A stretch of DNA of 64,000 nt from positions 131,517-195,516 of the forward strand of contig CATYOF010000002.1 of assembly GCA_958410215.1 (NCBI GenBank), written 5' to 3'. The position numbers were made by a program, and so were the translations under genes. The notes under the pieces are model-generated. The model was not told the origin of the DNA. It did not search any database and saw only the letters and a program-made list of their open reading frames with translations. Shown piece after piece: positions 25,873-34,729 of the stretch. Position 1 is the first letter of the stretch. Every line of letters begins with the position of its first letter. The DNA is from an uncultured Cryptobacterium sp. (GTDB taxonomy: Bacteria > Actinomycetota > Coriobacteriia > Coriobacteriales > Eggerthellaceae).

Positions 25873-26853
25873 TTATTGGAAAGTGAAAAGGAACGTGGTA
25901 GTTCCTACGGTTACGCGATCGCCTTCTTGCAGCATAACTGACGCAATGTGGCGACCATTTACTAACGTACCGTTAGTGGATCCAAGATCGGCAATACTCC
26001 AAGCGTTAGCAGCTTCTTGGCGAATTTCTGCGTGCGTGCGACTTACATTTAAGTCCTCAATGGCAATGTCGCTTGAAAGAGCACGTCCCAGTAAAATGCG
26101 ATCCTTTGTAAGAGGGAAGGATCGATTGGTGGTTAAGTCGATCAAGCGAGGCTGATGAGGCATATGGCGACCGACCATAGCAGGCTGTGGTGCCATAGCG
26201 TCATTGAAGCGAACCGTTTGGTTTCCTGCCGCACCAGCAGCAACGGGGGCAACGGGAGCTACACCACCTGCAGCACCTGCGACAGGAGGAACTGCGGGCG
26301 CAGCGTAATCATCCTCATACATTTGTGGATCTTCGGCCATAACGTCAATGCCTGAACTGGCATAGTTTTGCACGGGAGCTTGCTGTCCTGCCATAGGGTT
26401 TTGTGCGGCAGGCTGTTGCACAGGCGCCTGGCTTTCAAGGCCATAACGGTGCATCTCTTCAGCGCGAAGCTGCGAGACAATAGGGGCAGAAACCAATTCG
26501 GCAACTACTTCGAATTTTCCCGGCTTAAGTTCGTCATCAATAATAAAGCGAACCAAGGGAGCGCCGTCCATGGCGAGTCCCAGTTCTTGTGCTTTTGCTC
26601 GCAAATACGTTTCAGTTTCGCCTGCGAGCGTGGGGTAATATCCAAAAAGTCGTTCATCATCGTCAGGATTTACCAGCACCGTGTATAACGTAGGCGCGAA
26701 TTCTTTGCCAGCGCCAACCATTTTTTCGCGGCGCATTTGCTTTTCGGCCTTTTTTGCTATTTGAACGGGGCTGATGGGGGAATCAAAGAATTTATCACCC
26801 ATACCATCGAAGCCGTCTTCTACGCGGCGTTCGAATTTAGAGAAAAACCCCAT
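25873..26853 (-). CDS. FHA-domain protein with DUF3662 (FhaA-like)
   Basis: A 326-residue cytoplasmic protein. The N terminus (MGFFSKFERRVEDGFDGM) and about 120 residues form a DUF3662 domain as in actinobacterial FhaA. A Pro/Ala/Gln/Gly-rich linker follows, and the C-terminal 95 residues are an FHA domain (GRALSSDIAI, SRTHAEI, LGSTNGTLVN). FhaA binds phosphorylated wall-synthesis regulators such as MviN/MurJ in mycobacteria. ATG 26853 is chosen for the AAGGAG just upstream. The frame runs 29 codons further without a site. It is the first gene of the minus-strand operon. Confidence 0.92.
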   Translation of the reverse strand: MGFFSKFERRVEDGFDGMGDKFFDSPISPVQIAKKAEKQMRREKMVGAGKEFAPTLYTVLVNPDDDERLFGYYPTLAGETETYLRAKAQELGLAMDGAPLVRFIIDDELKPGKFEVVAELVSAPIVSQLRAEEMHRYGLESQAPVQQPAAQNPMAGQQAPVQNYASSGIDVMAEDPQMYEDDYAAPAVPPVAGAAGGVAPVAPVAAGAAGNQTVRFNDAMAPQPAMVGRHMPHQPRLIDLTTNRSFPLTKDRILLGRALSSDIAIEDLNVSRTHAEIRQEAANAWSIADLGSTNGTLVNGRHIASVMLQEGDRVTVGTTTFLFTFQ

Positions 26854-26944
26854 GTTGTACTCCTTACTGGTGTGTAGTAACGGCAATATATTCCAACGAT
26901 CAATCATGCCACAATACGAGCTAATAAGGAAATATTTCACTTGA

Positions 26945-26976
26945 TTGTCACGAGAAAGTTGAATTTTTTGTCACGA
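26945..26976. repeat. Direct repeat upstream of the fhaA operon
   Basis: TTGTCACGA occurs at 26945-26953 and 26968-26976, 23 bases apart, about 90 bases upstream of the minus-strand fhaA start. It may be a regulator site for the division operon. Confidence 0.4.
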
Positions 26977-27054
26977 AATAAAGGAAGAATCACGTGTGAA
27001 CCGTGAAAGAGCTGTGAAGGTGTTAGTAAAGTACGAATAAAGTAAGATTAAATC

Positions 27055-27083
27055 TTGCGTTTTGTTGCAAGGTGGGATACTCT
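27055..27083 (+). promoter_or_regulatory. Candidate promoter of tRNA-Leu
   Basis: TTGCGT (27055-27060) and TACTCT (27078-27083) are spaced exactly 17 bases, placing initiation about 18 bases before the tRNA. Only half of the consensus bases match. Confidence 0.35.
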
Positions 27084-27107
27084 AGCTTTCGCACTTTTAT
27101 TGCATTT

Positions 27108-27194
27108 GCGGGTGTGGCGGAATTGGCAGACGCGTACGGTTCAGGTCCGTATGAGCTCCGGCTCATGAAGGTTCAAGTCCTTTCACCCGCACCA
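27108..27194 (+). tRNA. tRNA-Leu (anticodon CAG)
   Basis: A class II tRNA: acceptor GCGGGTG/CACCCGC, D-arm GGCGGAATTGGCAGACGC, anticodon loop TTCAGGT (anticodon CAG), variable arm TGAGCTCCGGCTCA, T-loop GGTTCAAGTCC, discriminator A, encoded CCA. It reads CUG codons. Confidence 0.96.
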
Positions 27195-27204
27195 TTGAAC
27201 GTTT

Positions 27205-27228
27205 AAGCGCCCTTTGGGGCGCTTTTTT
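27205..27228 (+). terminator. Intrinsic terminator of tRNA-Leu
   Basis: AAGCGCCC (27205-27212) pairs with GGGCGCTT (27217-27224) around a 4-base loop and continues into a run of six to seven T. It is a textbook rho-independent terminator. Confidence 0.9.
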
Positions 27229-27322
27229 GCGTTTCTGGTCACACTTGGGGTCAAACGGGTTCATAATGTGTTCCTAAATTCTAAAAACAATTCGAAGGTA
27301 GCGAATGAAGGAGATCTCCCCC

Positions 27323-28489
27323 ATGAGGCATATTCATTGCTTAAATAACATTTCTAAGCATGGTACCGACCTGCTTGATCCGGAAAAGTACGCACTTACC
27401 GACAGCCTAGAAGATGCTGAAGGCGTTTTGGTTCGCAGTGCAGCAATGCATGACACGCAGTTTCCTGCTGGCTTGCGTGCTATTGCTCGTGCGGGTGCGG
27501 GTGTAAACAATATTCCGCTTGATCGTTGTGCTGAGGAAGGCATTGTTGTTTTTAACACGCCTGGTGCAAATGCAAATGCGGTTAAGGAAATTGTACTGTG
27601 CGCTCTTCTGTTGGGCAGTCGTGGAATTCTTGAAGGCATTGATTGGTGCCGTGAAAACGCAACCGACGAAAATATTGCAAAAACCGCCGAAAAGGCAAAG
27701 AAGCAGTTTGCTGGTAACGAAATTAAAGGCAAGAAGCTTGGCGTTATTGGCCTGGGCGCGGTAGGTGCTGAAGTTGCTAATGCTGCGGTTGATTTAGGCA
27801 TGGACGTTTATGGCTATGATCCCTTTGTTTCCGTAAGCGCTGCTTGGAAAATTTCAAGCCCCGTTCATCATATTACCGACCTGGCAGATATTTTCCGTAC
27901 CTGCGATTACATTACTATCCATGTACCTGCGGTAAAAGACACCATTGGCATGGTTGATGCTCACGCCTGTTCTTTGATGAAAGAAGGTGTGGTGCTGTTG
28001 AACTTCTCTCGCGATACCTTGGTAGATTCTGCTGCACTTTCAGTCGTGCTTGATTCGGGTCGTGTGAAGAAATACATTACCGATTTTGCAACGCCTGAAG
28101 TTATGAAGATGAAGAACACCGTTGTGCTTCCTCATTTGGGTGCTTCCACAACTGAAGCCGAAGATAACTGTGCCATTATGGCTGTTCGCGAAATGGTAGA
28201 TTATTTCGAAAATGGCAACATTACCCATTCGGTTAACTATCCTGACTGCGATATGGGTGTTTGCCCTGAAGGTATGACCCGTTTGGCTATGCTGCATCGC
28301 AATGTGCCAAACATGATTGCGCAGATCACCACCATTCTGGGTGAAGATAATGTCAACATCGCTAACCTGATGAATAAGGCTCGTGGAGAACACGCCTATA
28401 CGTTGGTAGATTTGGACCAGCCTACATCCGATGAAGCAATGGCTAAGATTCGTGCAATCGACGGAGTTCGCCGCTTGCGCTATATCTAA
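27323..28489 (+). CDS. serA: D-3-phosphoglycerate dehydrogenase (short form with ACT domain)
   Basis: Oxidises 3-phosphoglycerate as the first step of serine synthesis. The 388-residue protein has the substrate-side LVRSAAMHD, the dinucleotide loop GVIGLGAVGAEVAN, FSRDTLVD, and the catalytic His in LPHLGASTTEAEDN. A C-terminal ACT domain (about 315-388, opening RLAMLHRNVPNMIAQI) may give serine feedback. It lacks the extra domain of the long actinobacterial SerA. ATG 27323 is chosen because AAGGAG lies nine bases upstream. The ATG at 27305 lies before that site. serC and serB are not nearby. Confidence 0.92.
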   Translation: MRHIHCLNNISKHGTDLLDPEKYALTDSLEDAEGVLVRSAAMHDTQFPAGLRAIARAGAGVNNIPLDRCAEEGIVVFNTPGANANAVKEIVLCALLLGSRGILEGIDWCRENATDENIAKTAEKAKKQFAGNEIKGKKLGVIGLGAVGAEVANAAVDLGMDVYGYDPFVSVSAAWKISSPVHHITDLADIFRTCDYITIHVPAVKDTIGMVDAHACSLMKEGVVLLNFSRDTLVDSAALSVVLDSGRVKKYITDFATPEVMKMKNTVVLPHLGASTTEAEDNCAIMAVREMVDYFENGNITHSVNYPDCDMGVCPEGMTRLAMLHRNVPNMIAQITTILGEDNVNIANLMNKARGEHAYTLVDLDQPTSDEAMAKIRAIDGVRRLRYI

Positions 28490-28571
28490 AACGCTTCTTT
28501 CGAGTGCCAAGTCCATCTAGTTTGCATTCACAATCAAGCTTCGCTATTTCAGGCACGAACAAAACAAATTA

Positions 28572-28654
28572 AGCACGGCAACTAAATGCTTCAACGCATG
28601 TTTTTCTGGTCCCAGAAATTATTGCTTGAACACCAGGGGCCGTGCTCTTTTTTT
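28572..28654 (+). terminator. Branched terminator-like structure after serA
   Basis: AGCACGGC (28572-28579) pairs with GCCGTGCT (28639-28646), closing about 59 bases that hold an inner pairing CTGGT (28606-28610)/ACCAG (28632-28636). The outer stem is followed by CTTTTTTT. It ends transcription, but the long loop is unusual for a terminator and could be an sRNA 3' end. Confidence 0.6.
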
Positions 28655-28944
28655 ATTGTTTTGTTCTTAGCCTGGCTCAGCAGATGCTTGTGTCTACAAA
28701 CTAGGTGGACTTAAGGCACAGCGATGGAAAGAGGTTTAGATAAAGCGCAAGCTAAGGTTTTTATAAAAGATTGCGATAGGGCTTGCTTTGTTTTCCGAGA
28801 AGCTATTTCTGAGTGCCGCATTTTAAAAACACACACAAAAGCGCGGCCACAGATTAGCAAGCATATTCATTGGGATTTGATGAACTATGCGTGCGCTATC
28901 TTAGCCGCGCTCTTAGTGTTTTTATAAATGCGATAAGCACTCAG
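28655..28944. other. Gene-poor spacer between serA and rnhA
   Basis: This convergent spacer holds only a 67-codon open frame (28724-28927) with no recognisable similarity and no good ribosome binding site. I see no convincing gene or structured RNA in it. Confidence 0.5.
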
Positions 28945-29448
28945 CTAGCTTCGAGGAAAACCAAGCGAGGCTTGCCCTGTAAACCCTTCGTCAATAATTT
29001 TCCCTGGTCCATCTGCTGCAGCGGTAGCTAGTTCATCGCATCGTTCGTTTAAGGGATGACCTGCATGTCCTTTTACCCAATGAAACGTTACGGTGTGAGG
29101 GCTTTTAGCGTCCAGGAGACGCTTCCATAAATCAATATTTTTCACGGGCTCTTTTTTAGCGTTCTTCCATCCGCGCTTGAGCCATCCCTCTATCCAGTGT
29201 TGATTGAAGGCATTAACCACGTATTGAGAGTCAGTGTAAACCTCTACCGAACAGGGGCGATTCAAGGCTTCAAGTCCTGTTATAACGCCCAAAAGTTCCA
29301 TACGATTATTGGTGGTGTTGGTGTACCCTTGCGATAGTTCGCGCTCGAAGGTTCTTCCTTCCGAATTGGTGTAACGCAAAATACTGCCAAAGCCACCCGG
29401 GCCTGGGTTTCCGCGGGAAGATCCGTCACTGTATAGTTCTACCTTCAT
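28945..29448 (-). CDS. rnhA: Ribonuclease HI
   Basis: Cuts the RNA strand of RNA-DNA hybrids. The 167-residue protein carries the full metal site: Asp8 ([12 protein letters not shown]), Glu51 (NNRMELLG), Asp73 (VYTDSQYV) and Asp138 (NERCDELA), with the [10 protein letters not shown] loop. The basic handle region ([16 protein letters not shown]) is present as in E. coli RNase HI. The C terminus has about 20 extra residues. The gene precedes engB in minus-strand coordinates but is transcribed after it, with a 63-base gap, so they may share a transcript. Confidence 0.95.
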   Translation of the reverse strand: MKVELYSDGSSRGNPGPGGFGSILRYTNSEGRTFERELSQGYTNTTNNRMELLGVITGLEALNRPCSVEVYTDSQYVVNAFNQHWIEGWLKRGWKNAKKEPVKNIDLWKRLLDAKSPHTVTFHWVKGHAGHPLNERCDELATAAADGPGKIIDEGFTGQASLGFPRS

Positions 29449-29511
29449 ATAAGTCCTTATGGGGGGGATTCTTGTTAATTATTCTTGCGGTACAAAGGAA
29501 TGACCTAAGTG

Positions 29512-30093
29512 CTACTTGCAGGCATCTTCAATAAGCCTGCGTAGCTCGTCAAAGCCTGTTCCGTTGGCAGAAGAGCATATTACAAAAGGAATGCTTTCAG
29601 GAAGGCCAAGCTGCTTGCGGATAGCGGCTTTTTGTTTTGCTGCTTGTGACTTGCTGAGCTTGTCTGCTTTGGTAAGCGCAATAATGAAAGGAAGTTCGCA
29701 AGCGCGCAAAAATTCAATCATCTGTTCATCAAGCTTGGTGGCAGGGTGGCGAATATCAATCAAGGAAACCACCAGGGCATAGTAGCGATACTGGTCGAAG
29801 TAGCCATTAATCATTTCATCCCAGCGTGCTTTTTCGCTTTTTGCTACCTTTGCGTAGCCATAGCCTGGCAGGTCAACAAAATCAATTTTTTCAGTGGTAA
29901 AAAAATTAATCGTAGTTGTTTTACCGGGCATTTGCGAAACTTTGGCGAGCTTCTTTCTATTGAAAAGACGGTTGATAAGCGAAGATTTGCCAACGTTGGA
30001 TCTGCCCACAAAAGAAACCTCAGGGCGCACGGAAGCAGGAATTTGGCTTGAGGTGCCATAAGCTCCTTGAAATTCAACCAGATTGTAGTTCAT
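29512..30093 (-). CDS. engB: Ribosome biogenesis GTPase EngB/YsxC
   Basis: A 193-residue TrmE-Era-EngA-like GTPase needed for 50S subunit assembly. Motifs: G1 GRSNVGKSS, G2 TPGKT-like MPGKTTTIN, G3 DLPGYGYAKV, G4 TKADKLSK, G5 ICSSANGTG. ATG 30093 gives the family-length N terminus and has an AGG-type site nine bases upstream. The frame stays open further: an ATG at 30144 would add a 17-residue His-rich leader MHHNHEVEMHHTCEVHH. It is divergent from mscS with a short shared promoter region. Confidence 0.94.
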   Translation of the reverse strand: MNYNLVEFQGAYGTSSQIPASVRPEVSFVGRSNVGKSSLINRLFNRKKLAKVSQMPGKTTTINFFTTEKIDFVDLPGYGYAKVAKSEKARWDEMINGYFDQYRYYALVVSLIDIRHPATKLDEQMIEFLRACELPFIIALTKADKLSKSQAAKQKAAIRKQLGLPESIPFVICSSANGTGFDELRRLIEDACK

Positions 30094-30226
30094 ATGATGT
30101 ACCTCGCAAGTATGGTGCATTTCGACTTCGTGATTATGGTGCATCGGGGTTTTTCCATAATAGCGCTGATTATGACTTTGTGAACCGACGATAATAAAGC
30201 TATAGATATCAAGCAAAGGAATACGT

Positions 30227-30991
30227 ATGGATGTTTTTGAGCAAACAATCGCAAACATCACAGGGGGTGACTTCGTGGCAAAAATTATTGCTGCCCTCGT
30301 CATTTTTGTAGTGGTGGGATGCGTTTCTCACTTTGTGGTGAAGTGGCTTCGCCATATTATGCGCCGTGATGACAATTCGATTCCGCAAAGTTCCATTTTT
30401 GTAAACATCACGCGTGGCATTATTTGGGGTATAGGCCTCTGTTTAGTTTTAGATTCGTGCTTCAACGTAAATATGTCGGCGCTTATTGCGGCTCTGGGTG
30501 TTGGCGGTATTGCGCTTTCGCTTGGCTTTCAAGATACGCTGTCAAACCTTATTGGTGGTGTGCAAATCTCCTTCATGCGTATTGTGAAGCCGGGGGATAA
30601 CATTCAAGTTGGCACCAACAAAGGTGTGGTGCAGGATGTAACGTGGCGTCACGCCACTATTAAGAATCGCAACGGGGAAACCGTTATTATTCCCAATTCG
30701 GTAATTTCCAAAAATGCTGTGGTGCATCTGCCTCCGCCAGAACGAGTGAGTGTGCCGTTCATGGCACTTTCAAGTACTAGTTTGGATTCTATGGCCGATA
30801 AAATTGCGAAAACTGCTCACGACGTGGCTTGCCAGTATGCGGGTTTGGTAAGCGAACCGAATGTTATTTTTACCGAAGTTACCGCAGAAGGTATTGTGGG
30901 CAAGGTTTTGCTGGAAATTGATGATGCTGACCAAGCAACGCCAGTGTCTGATGCCATTACCCGCGCTATTGCACCACTCGTGCGCAGCTAA
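30227..30991 (+). CDS. MscS-family mechanosensitive channel
   Basis: A 254-residue small-conductance channel protein with three N-terminal helices: IIAALVIFVVVGCVSHFVV, IIWGIGLCLVLD, and the pore helix MSALIAALGVGGIALSLGFQ with its alternating Ala/Gly packing. The MscS beta domain follows (VKPGDNIQVGTNKGVVQDV, VIIPNSVISKNAVV), then the alpha/beta C-terminal domain. It opens on osmotic downshock to release solutes. It is close to the YggB/YnaI core size. ATG 30227 follows AAAGGAA. Confidence 0.93.
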   Translation: MDVFEQTIANITGGDFVAKIIAALVIFVVVGCVSHFVVKWLRHIMRRDDNSIPQSSIFVNITRGIIWGIGLCLVLDSCFNVNMSALIAALGVGGIALSLGFQDTLSNLIGGVQISFMRIVKPGDNIQVGTNKGVVQDVTWRHATIKNRNGETVIIPNSVISKNAVVHLPPPERVSVPFMALSSTSLDSMADKIAKTAHDVACQYAGLVSEPNVIFTEVTAEGIVGKVLLEIDDADQATPVSDAITRAIAPLVRS

Positions 30992-31296
30992 TAAAGGTGG
31001 GCGGCGGGTGAACGTTGGCGGATACAAACGTAGTTAAGTTAGCTGATGCAAATGCAGTTAAAAAGCGAGTGTTAACTGATAAACCGTTAGCGTACTTACA
31101 TAAAGATACTGTTAATTATTTGCTTGCATAAAAGGTGCGCTTCGCTTGGAGCGTGCCTTTGCTATTATGGGAACGGTCTACTCGTTAGAGGGTGCGCGGG
31201 GCGCTGAGGGCGTAAGTGTCGTGTAAGACTTACTGGTAAGGCTCGCTTCGTTCAAGCATGTTCGCCAAGCACCTACTAAGAAAACGAAGGAATATC
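30992..31296 (+). promoter_or_regulatory. Leader region of gatCAB with hairpin
   Basis: A 305-base gap. AAAGGTGCGCT (31131-31141) pairs with AGCGTGCCTTT (31150-31160) using two G-U pairs, without a clear U-run. It is probably a weak terminator of mscS or a processing site. TATTAT at 31163-31168 may be a -10 element, but I find no matching -35. No riboswitch or T-box motif is visible. Confidence 0.35.
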
Positions 31297-31605
31297 ATGA
31301 CGCAACATTTAACCGAAAAGGATGTACGTGGCATTGCTACGTATGCTCGTATCGGGCTGACCGATGAAGAGGTAACGGCCATGACCGAAGACCTTAACAA
31401 CATCATTGAAAGCCTGAAGCCTATCACTGAATATGATTTGGAGGGTGTCGAACCCACGTTCCATCCCATTGGAAGTTTGTCGAACGTTATGCGTGAAGAC
31501 GTGGAGGGTACAAGCTTCACGCAGGAAGAGGCACTATCCAATGCACCAAAACAGCAAGATGGCAGCTTCCTTATTCCTGCAATTTTGGGCGGGGGTGATC
31601 AATAG
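31297..31605 (+). CDS. gatC: Asp-tRNA(Asn)/Glu-tRNA(Gln) amidotransferase subunit C
   Basis: The small stabilising subunit (102 residues) of the GatCAB transamidosome, with LTEKDVRGIATYARIGLTDEEV, LNNIIESLKPI and MREDV in the family order. It wraps GatA and GatB together. ATG 31297 follows AAGGAA and gives the usual length. The upstream ATG at 31258 has no site. Its TAG overlaps the gatA GTG by one base. Confidence 0.94.
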   Translation: MTQHLTEKDVRGIATYARIGLTDEEVTAMTEDLNNIIESLKPITEYDLEGVEPTFHPIGSLSNVMREDVEGTSFTQEEALSNAPKQQDGSFLIPAILGGGDQ

Positions 31606-33131
31606 TGGCTCGTTCATTTGCAGAAATGTCAGTTGCTGAAATTCAAGCCGGTCTTACCGCAAAAGAATTCAGCGCACAAGAAATCGCTAAAGAATCCCTA
31701 GAGCGTATTGCTGCTACCGATGGTGTAGTTCACGCCTATTTGGAAACCACCGAGGCGATGGCTTTGGAAGCAGCTGCGCGCGTAGATGCAGCAGTTGCGG
31801 CAGGAGACCTTGCACAAGCTGGTCCTTTAGCGGGTGTTCCGGTTGCCTTTAAAGACAACATGAACTTGAAGGGCACTCATACCACGTGTTCTTCTCATAT
31901 GCTGGAAAACTACGTTTCGCCTTATACCGCAACGTGCGTTTCGAAAATCATTGAAGCAGGTGGTATTCCACTGGGCAAACTTAACATGGATGAATTTGCC
32001 TTCGGATCTTCCACGGAAACTTCGGCTTTTGGACGTACCTATAATCCTTGGGATTTAGAGCGTGTGCCAGGCGGTTCTTCTGGCGGTTCGGCTGCGGCGG
32101 TCGCGGCAGGTAGCGCCACCATTACGTTAGGTTCTGACACGGGCGGATCCATTCGCCAGCCGGGTAGCTTCTGTGGTGTAGTTGCCGTAAAGCCCACTTA
32201 TGGCGTGGTTTCGCGCTATGGCGTGGTGGCATTCGGTTCTTCGCTTGATCAGGTAGGTCCATTTGCACGCAGTGTGGAAGATGCTGCACTTGCTATGAAT
32301 GCGCTGGCAGGTCACGATCCGCTGGACTGCACCAGCCAGCCCGTTACGACGGATTTCACCGCTAATCTGGGTGAAGGCGTTTCGGGCATGCGCATTGGTG
32401 TGGTACCCGCCTTTATGGAGGCGGAAGGCTTAGATGCTGAAGTACGCGCCAAGGTTGAAGAAGCAATTGCTCATTTGCGCCAAATGGGTGCCGAGATCGT
32501 TGAAGTTGAACTTCCTAATGCTCAGGCAGCTATGAGCGCTTACTACGTGTTGGGTCCTTGCGAGGCATTTTCTAACTTGGCACGCTTCGATTCGGTTCGT
32601 TATGGGTATTGCGATCCGGGTCATAAGGATTTGGGCTCCCAGTACGAGGCATCTCGTTCTGCAGGATTCGGCATTGAAGCGCGCCGTCGTATTATGCTGG
32701 GCAGCTATTTACTTTCTGCCGGCGTGTACGACAAGTATTACTATCCTGCTCAGCAGGTTCGCACACTTATTACGCAGGATTACATCAAGGCTTACGAAAC
32801 AGTGGACTGCATTATCGCACCAGTAAGTCCTCGAACTGCTTTCAAATTTGGTGAAATCAGCGACCCGACTTCGATGTATTTGTCGGATATGTTCACCATC
32901 TCCATCAACATTGCAGGCAATGGTGGCATGAATATGCCTCTTGGGTTGGGGGCAGATTCTGGTTTGCCTGTGGGCGCTCAGCTTATTAGCCCTGCGTTTA
33001 AAGATGAAAATATGTTGCGCGTTGCAGCAGCGCTTGAAACGGTATATGGTCCAGCTCCTGTTGCTCCCGCATTTGCCGATGGAAAAGCTCCTGCTGCGGT
33101 GGCGGATGCTTGCGGAAAGGCCGGTGAATAA
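31605..33131 (+). CDS. gatA: Asp-tRNA(Asn)/Glu-tRNA(Gln) amidotransferase subunit A
   Basis: The 508-residue amidase subunit that hydrolyses glutamine and supplies ammonia. The amidase signature is intact: Lys in VAFKDNMNLKGT, GGSSGGSAAAVAAG, and GSDTGGSIRQPGSFCG with the cis-Ser/Ser pair of the catalytic triad. GTG start overlaps gatC by one base. The C terminus has a short Ala-rich extension. Presence of gatCAB implies that Gln-tRNA, and possibly Asn-tRNA, is made by transamidation. Confidence 0.96.
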   Translation: MARSFAEMSVAEIQAGLTAKEFSAQEIAKESLERIAATDGVVHAYLETTEAMALEAAARVDAAVAAGDLAQAGPLAGVPVAFKDNMNLKGTHTTCSSHMLENYVSPYTATCVSKIIEAGGIPLGKLNMDEFAFGSSTETSAFGRTYNPWDLERVPGGSSGGSAAAVAAGSATITLGSDTGGSIRQPGSFCGVVAVKPTYGVVSRYGVVAFGSSLDQVGPFARSVEDAALAMNALAGHDPLDCTSQPVTTDFTANLGEGVSGMRIGVVPAFMEAEGLDAEVRAKVEEAIAHLRQMGAEIVEVELPNAQAAMSAYYVLGPCEAFSNLARFDSVRYGYCDPGHKDLGSQYEASRSAGFGIEARRRIMLGSYLLSAGVYDKYYYPAQQVRTLITQDYIKAYETVDCIIAPVSPRTAFKFGEISDPTSMYLSDMFTISINIAGNGGMNMPLGLGADSGLPVGAQLISPAFKDENMLRVAAALETVYGPAPVAPAFADGKAPAAVADACGKAGE

Positions 33132-33133
33132 GC

Positions 33134-34729
33134 ATGAAGAAGCTTGAAGAAGTTCTTCAAGATTGGGAAGCGGTAATCGGTCTTGAAATTCATGCCGAAT
33201 TAACCACGCTTGAAACAAAAATGTTTTGTAGCTGCAAATTGGAATTTGGCGCAGAGCCCAATACTCATACCTGTCCTGTTTGTTTAGGCTTACCAGGTGC
33301 TTTGCCGGTTCCTAATAAGGCGGCAATCGAATCTATTGTGCTTGCTGGTTTGGCGACGAACTGCGACATCGAAAAGCGCTCCATGTTCTATCGTAAAAAC
33401 TATATGTATCCCGATATGGCCAAAAACTTCCAAACCACACAGGGCCCAGTTGCTTTCTGTATGCGTGGTCATTTGGACTTGGATGTGGATGGCGCTGCTG
33501 CTAAAGAGCGCATTGGTATTGCAGATTTGAAGCCAGGAGAATCGGGCGCTGAAGGCACTACGGCTGCTAACGTTACGCGTACTGAAGATGGCTATGTTGC
33601 CCATGTAGGCATCGAACGCATTCATATGGAAGAAGATGCTGGCAAAATGATCCATATCGGCGGTGGGGAAGGTCGCATTGCGGGCGCCACTCATTCGCTG
33701 GTGGACTACAATCGCGCGGGTACCCCTTTGATCGAATTGGTAACTAAGCCCGATTTGCGCACACCTGAAGAGGCGCGTCTGTTTATGCAGAAGCTTCGTC
33801 AAATTTACTTGGCAATTGGTATTTCTGACTGCTCCATGGAAGAGGGTAGCTTGCGTTGCGATGGTAATGTGTCACTGCGCCGTCGTGGTACTACTGAACT
33901 GGGTACCAAGACCGAACTTAAGAACATGAATTCTTTCAAGAACTTGCATGATGGCTTGGCTTATGAAATTTGCCGTCAGGCAGAAGTTCTGGAAGAAGGC
34001 GGCATCATTTATCAGGAAACGCGGCATTGGGACCCTTCAAAGAAGCGCACCATTGTTATGCGTGTAAAGGAAACGGCAGACGACTATCGTCTGTTCCCTG
34101 AGCCCGACTTGGCACCGTATGACTTGTCGGATGAATTTATTGAAAGCGTTCGTGCTAAATTGCCAGAATTGCCTGATGAAAAGGCAAAGCGCTTCGAGAA
34201 TGATTTTGGTTTGTCGGCTTACGATGCCCGCCATTTGGTGGAACATCGCAGCACGTCGAACTTCTTTGAAGCGTGTATGGATGTTGCGGGCAAGGATGCC
34301 GATAAGCTAGCAAAGCCTTTGGCGAACCTTATCATTAACGATGTTGCAGCCTATGCCAATGCGCAGGGTATTTCGGATATGGGTGAAACTTCACTTACGC
34401 CAAAGCGCGCGGTTGAACTGGTACAGCTGTTGGCAGCGGATACTATTTCGTCCAAGCAGGCAAAAGAAGTGTTTGCGGCGGTTTTGGATGAGGACAAAGA
34501 TCCTTCTGCCATTGTTGAAGAACGCGGCATGAAGCAGGTATCCGATACGGGCGCCATTGAAGCAGTTGTGGATGGTGTTTTGGCTGAATTCCCCGACAAA
34601 GTTGAACAGTATAAGGGCGGTAAAACCGGTCTGCTGGGCTTCTTTGTTGGTCAATGCATGAAGCAGATGAAGGGCCAAGGCAACCCGAAAGTCATTAATG
34701 AGATGTTGAGCCAGAAGCTCAACTCTTAA
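33134..34729 (+). CDS. gatB: Asp-tRNA(Asn)/Glu-tRNA(Gln) amidotransferase subunit B
   Basis: The 531-residue subunit that binds misacylated tRNA and activates it with ATP. Family landmarks: VIGLEIHAEL, the cysteine pairs CSCKLEFG and THTCPVCLGLPG (zinc site), YNRAGTPLIELVT, and a C-terminal YqeY-like helical tail (about 390-531). The N terminus has a short leader (MKKLEEVLQDWEA). ATG 33134 lies two bases after the gatA stop. Last gene of the gatCAB operon. Confidence 0.96.
   Translation: MKKLEEVLQDWEAVIGLEIHAELTTLETKMFCSCKLEFGAEPNTHTCPVCLGLPGALPVPNKAAIESIVLAGLATNCDIEKRSMFYRKNYMYPDMAKNFQTTQGPVAFCMRGHLDLDVDGAAAKERIGIADLKPGESGAEGTTAANVTRTEDGYVAHVGIERIHMEEDAGKMIHIGGGEGRIAGATHSLVDYNRAGTPLIELVTKPDLRTPEEARLFMQKLRQIYLAIGISDCSMEEGSLRCDGNVSLRRRGTTELGTKTELKNMNSFKNLHDGLAYEICRQAEVLEEGGIIYQETRHWDPSKKRTIVMRVKETADDYRLFPEPDLAPYDLSDEFIESVRAKLPELPDEKAKRFENDFGLSAYDARHLVEHRSTSNFFEACMDVAGKDADKLAKPLANLIINDVAAYANAQGISDMGETSLTPKRAVELVQLLAADTISSKQAKEVFAAVLDEDKDPSAIVEERGMKQVSDTGAIEAVVDGVLAEFPDKVEQYKGGKTGLLGFFVGQCMKQMKGQGNPKVINEMLSQKLNS

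Noticed and set aside
28724..28927. 67-codon plus-strand frame after serA
   Set aside because: No ribosome site at good spacing, no similarity I recognise, and it lies past a strong terminator.
30094..30303. EngB starting 70 codons further upstream
   Set aside because: The extension has no EngB similarity and would overlap the mscS start region. The ATG at 30093 gives family length.
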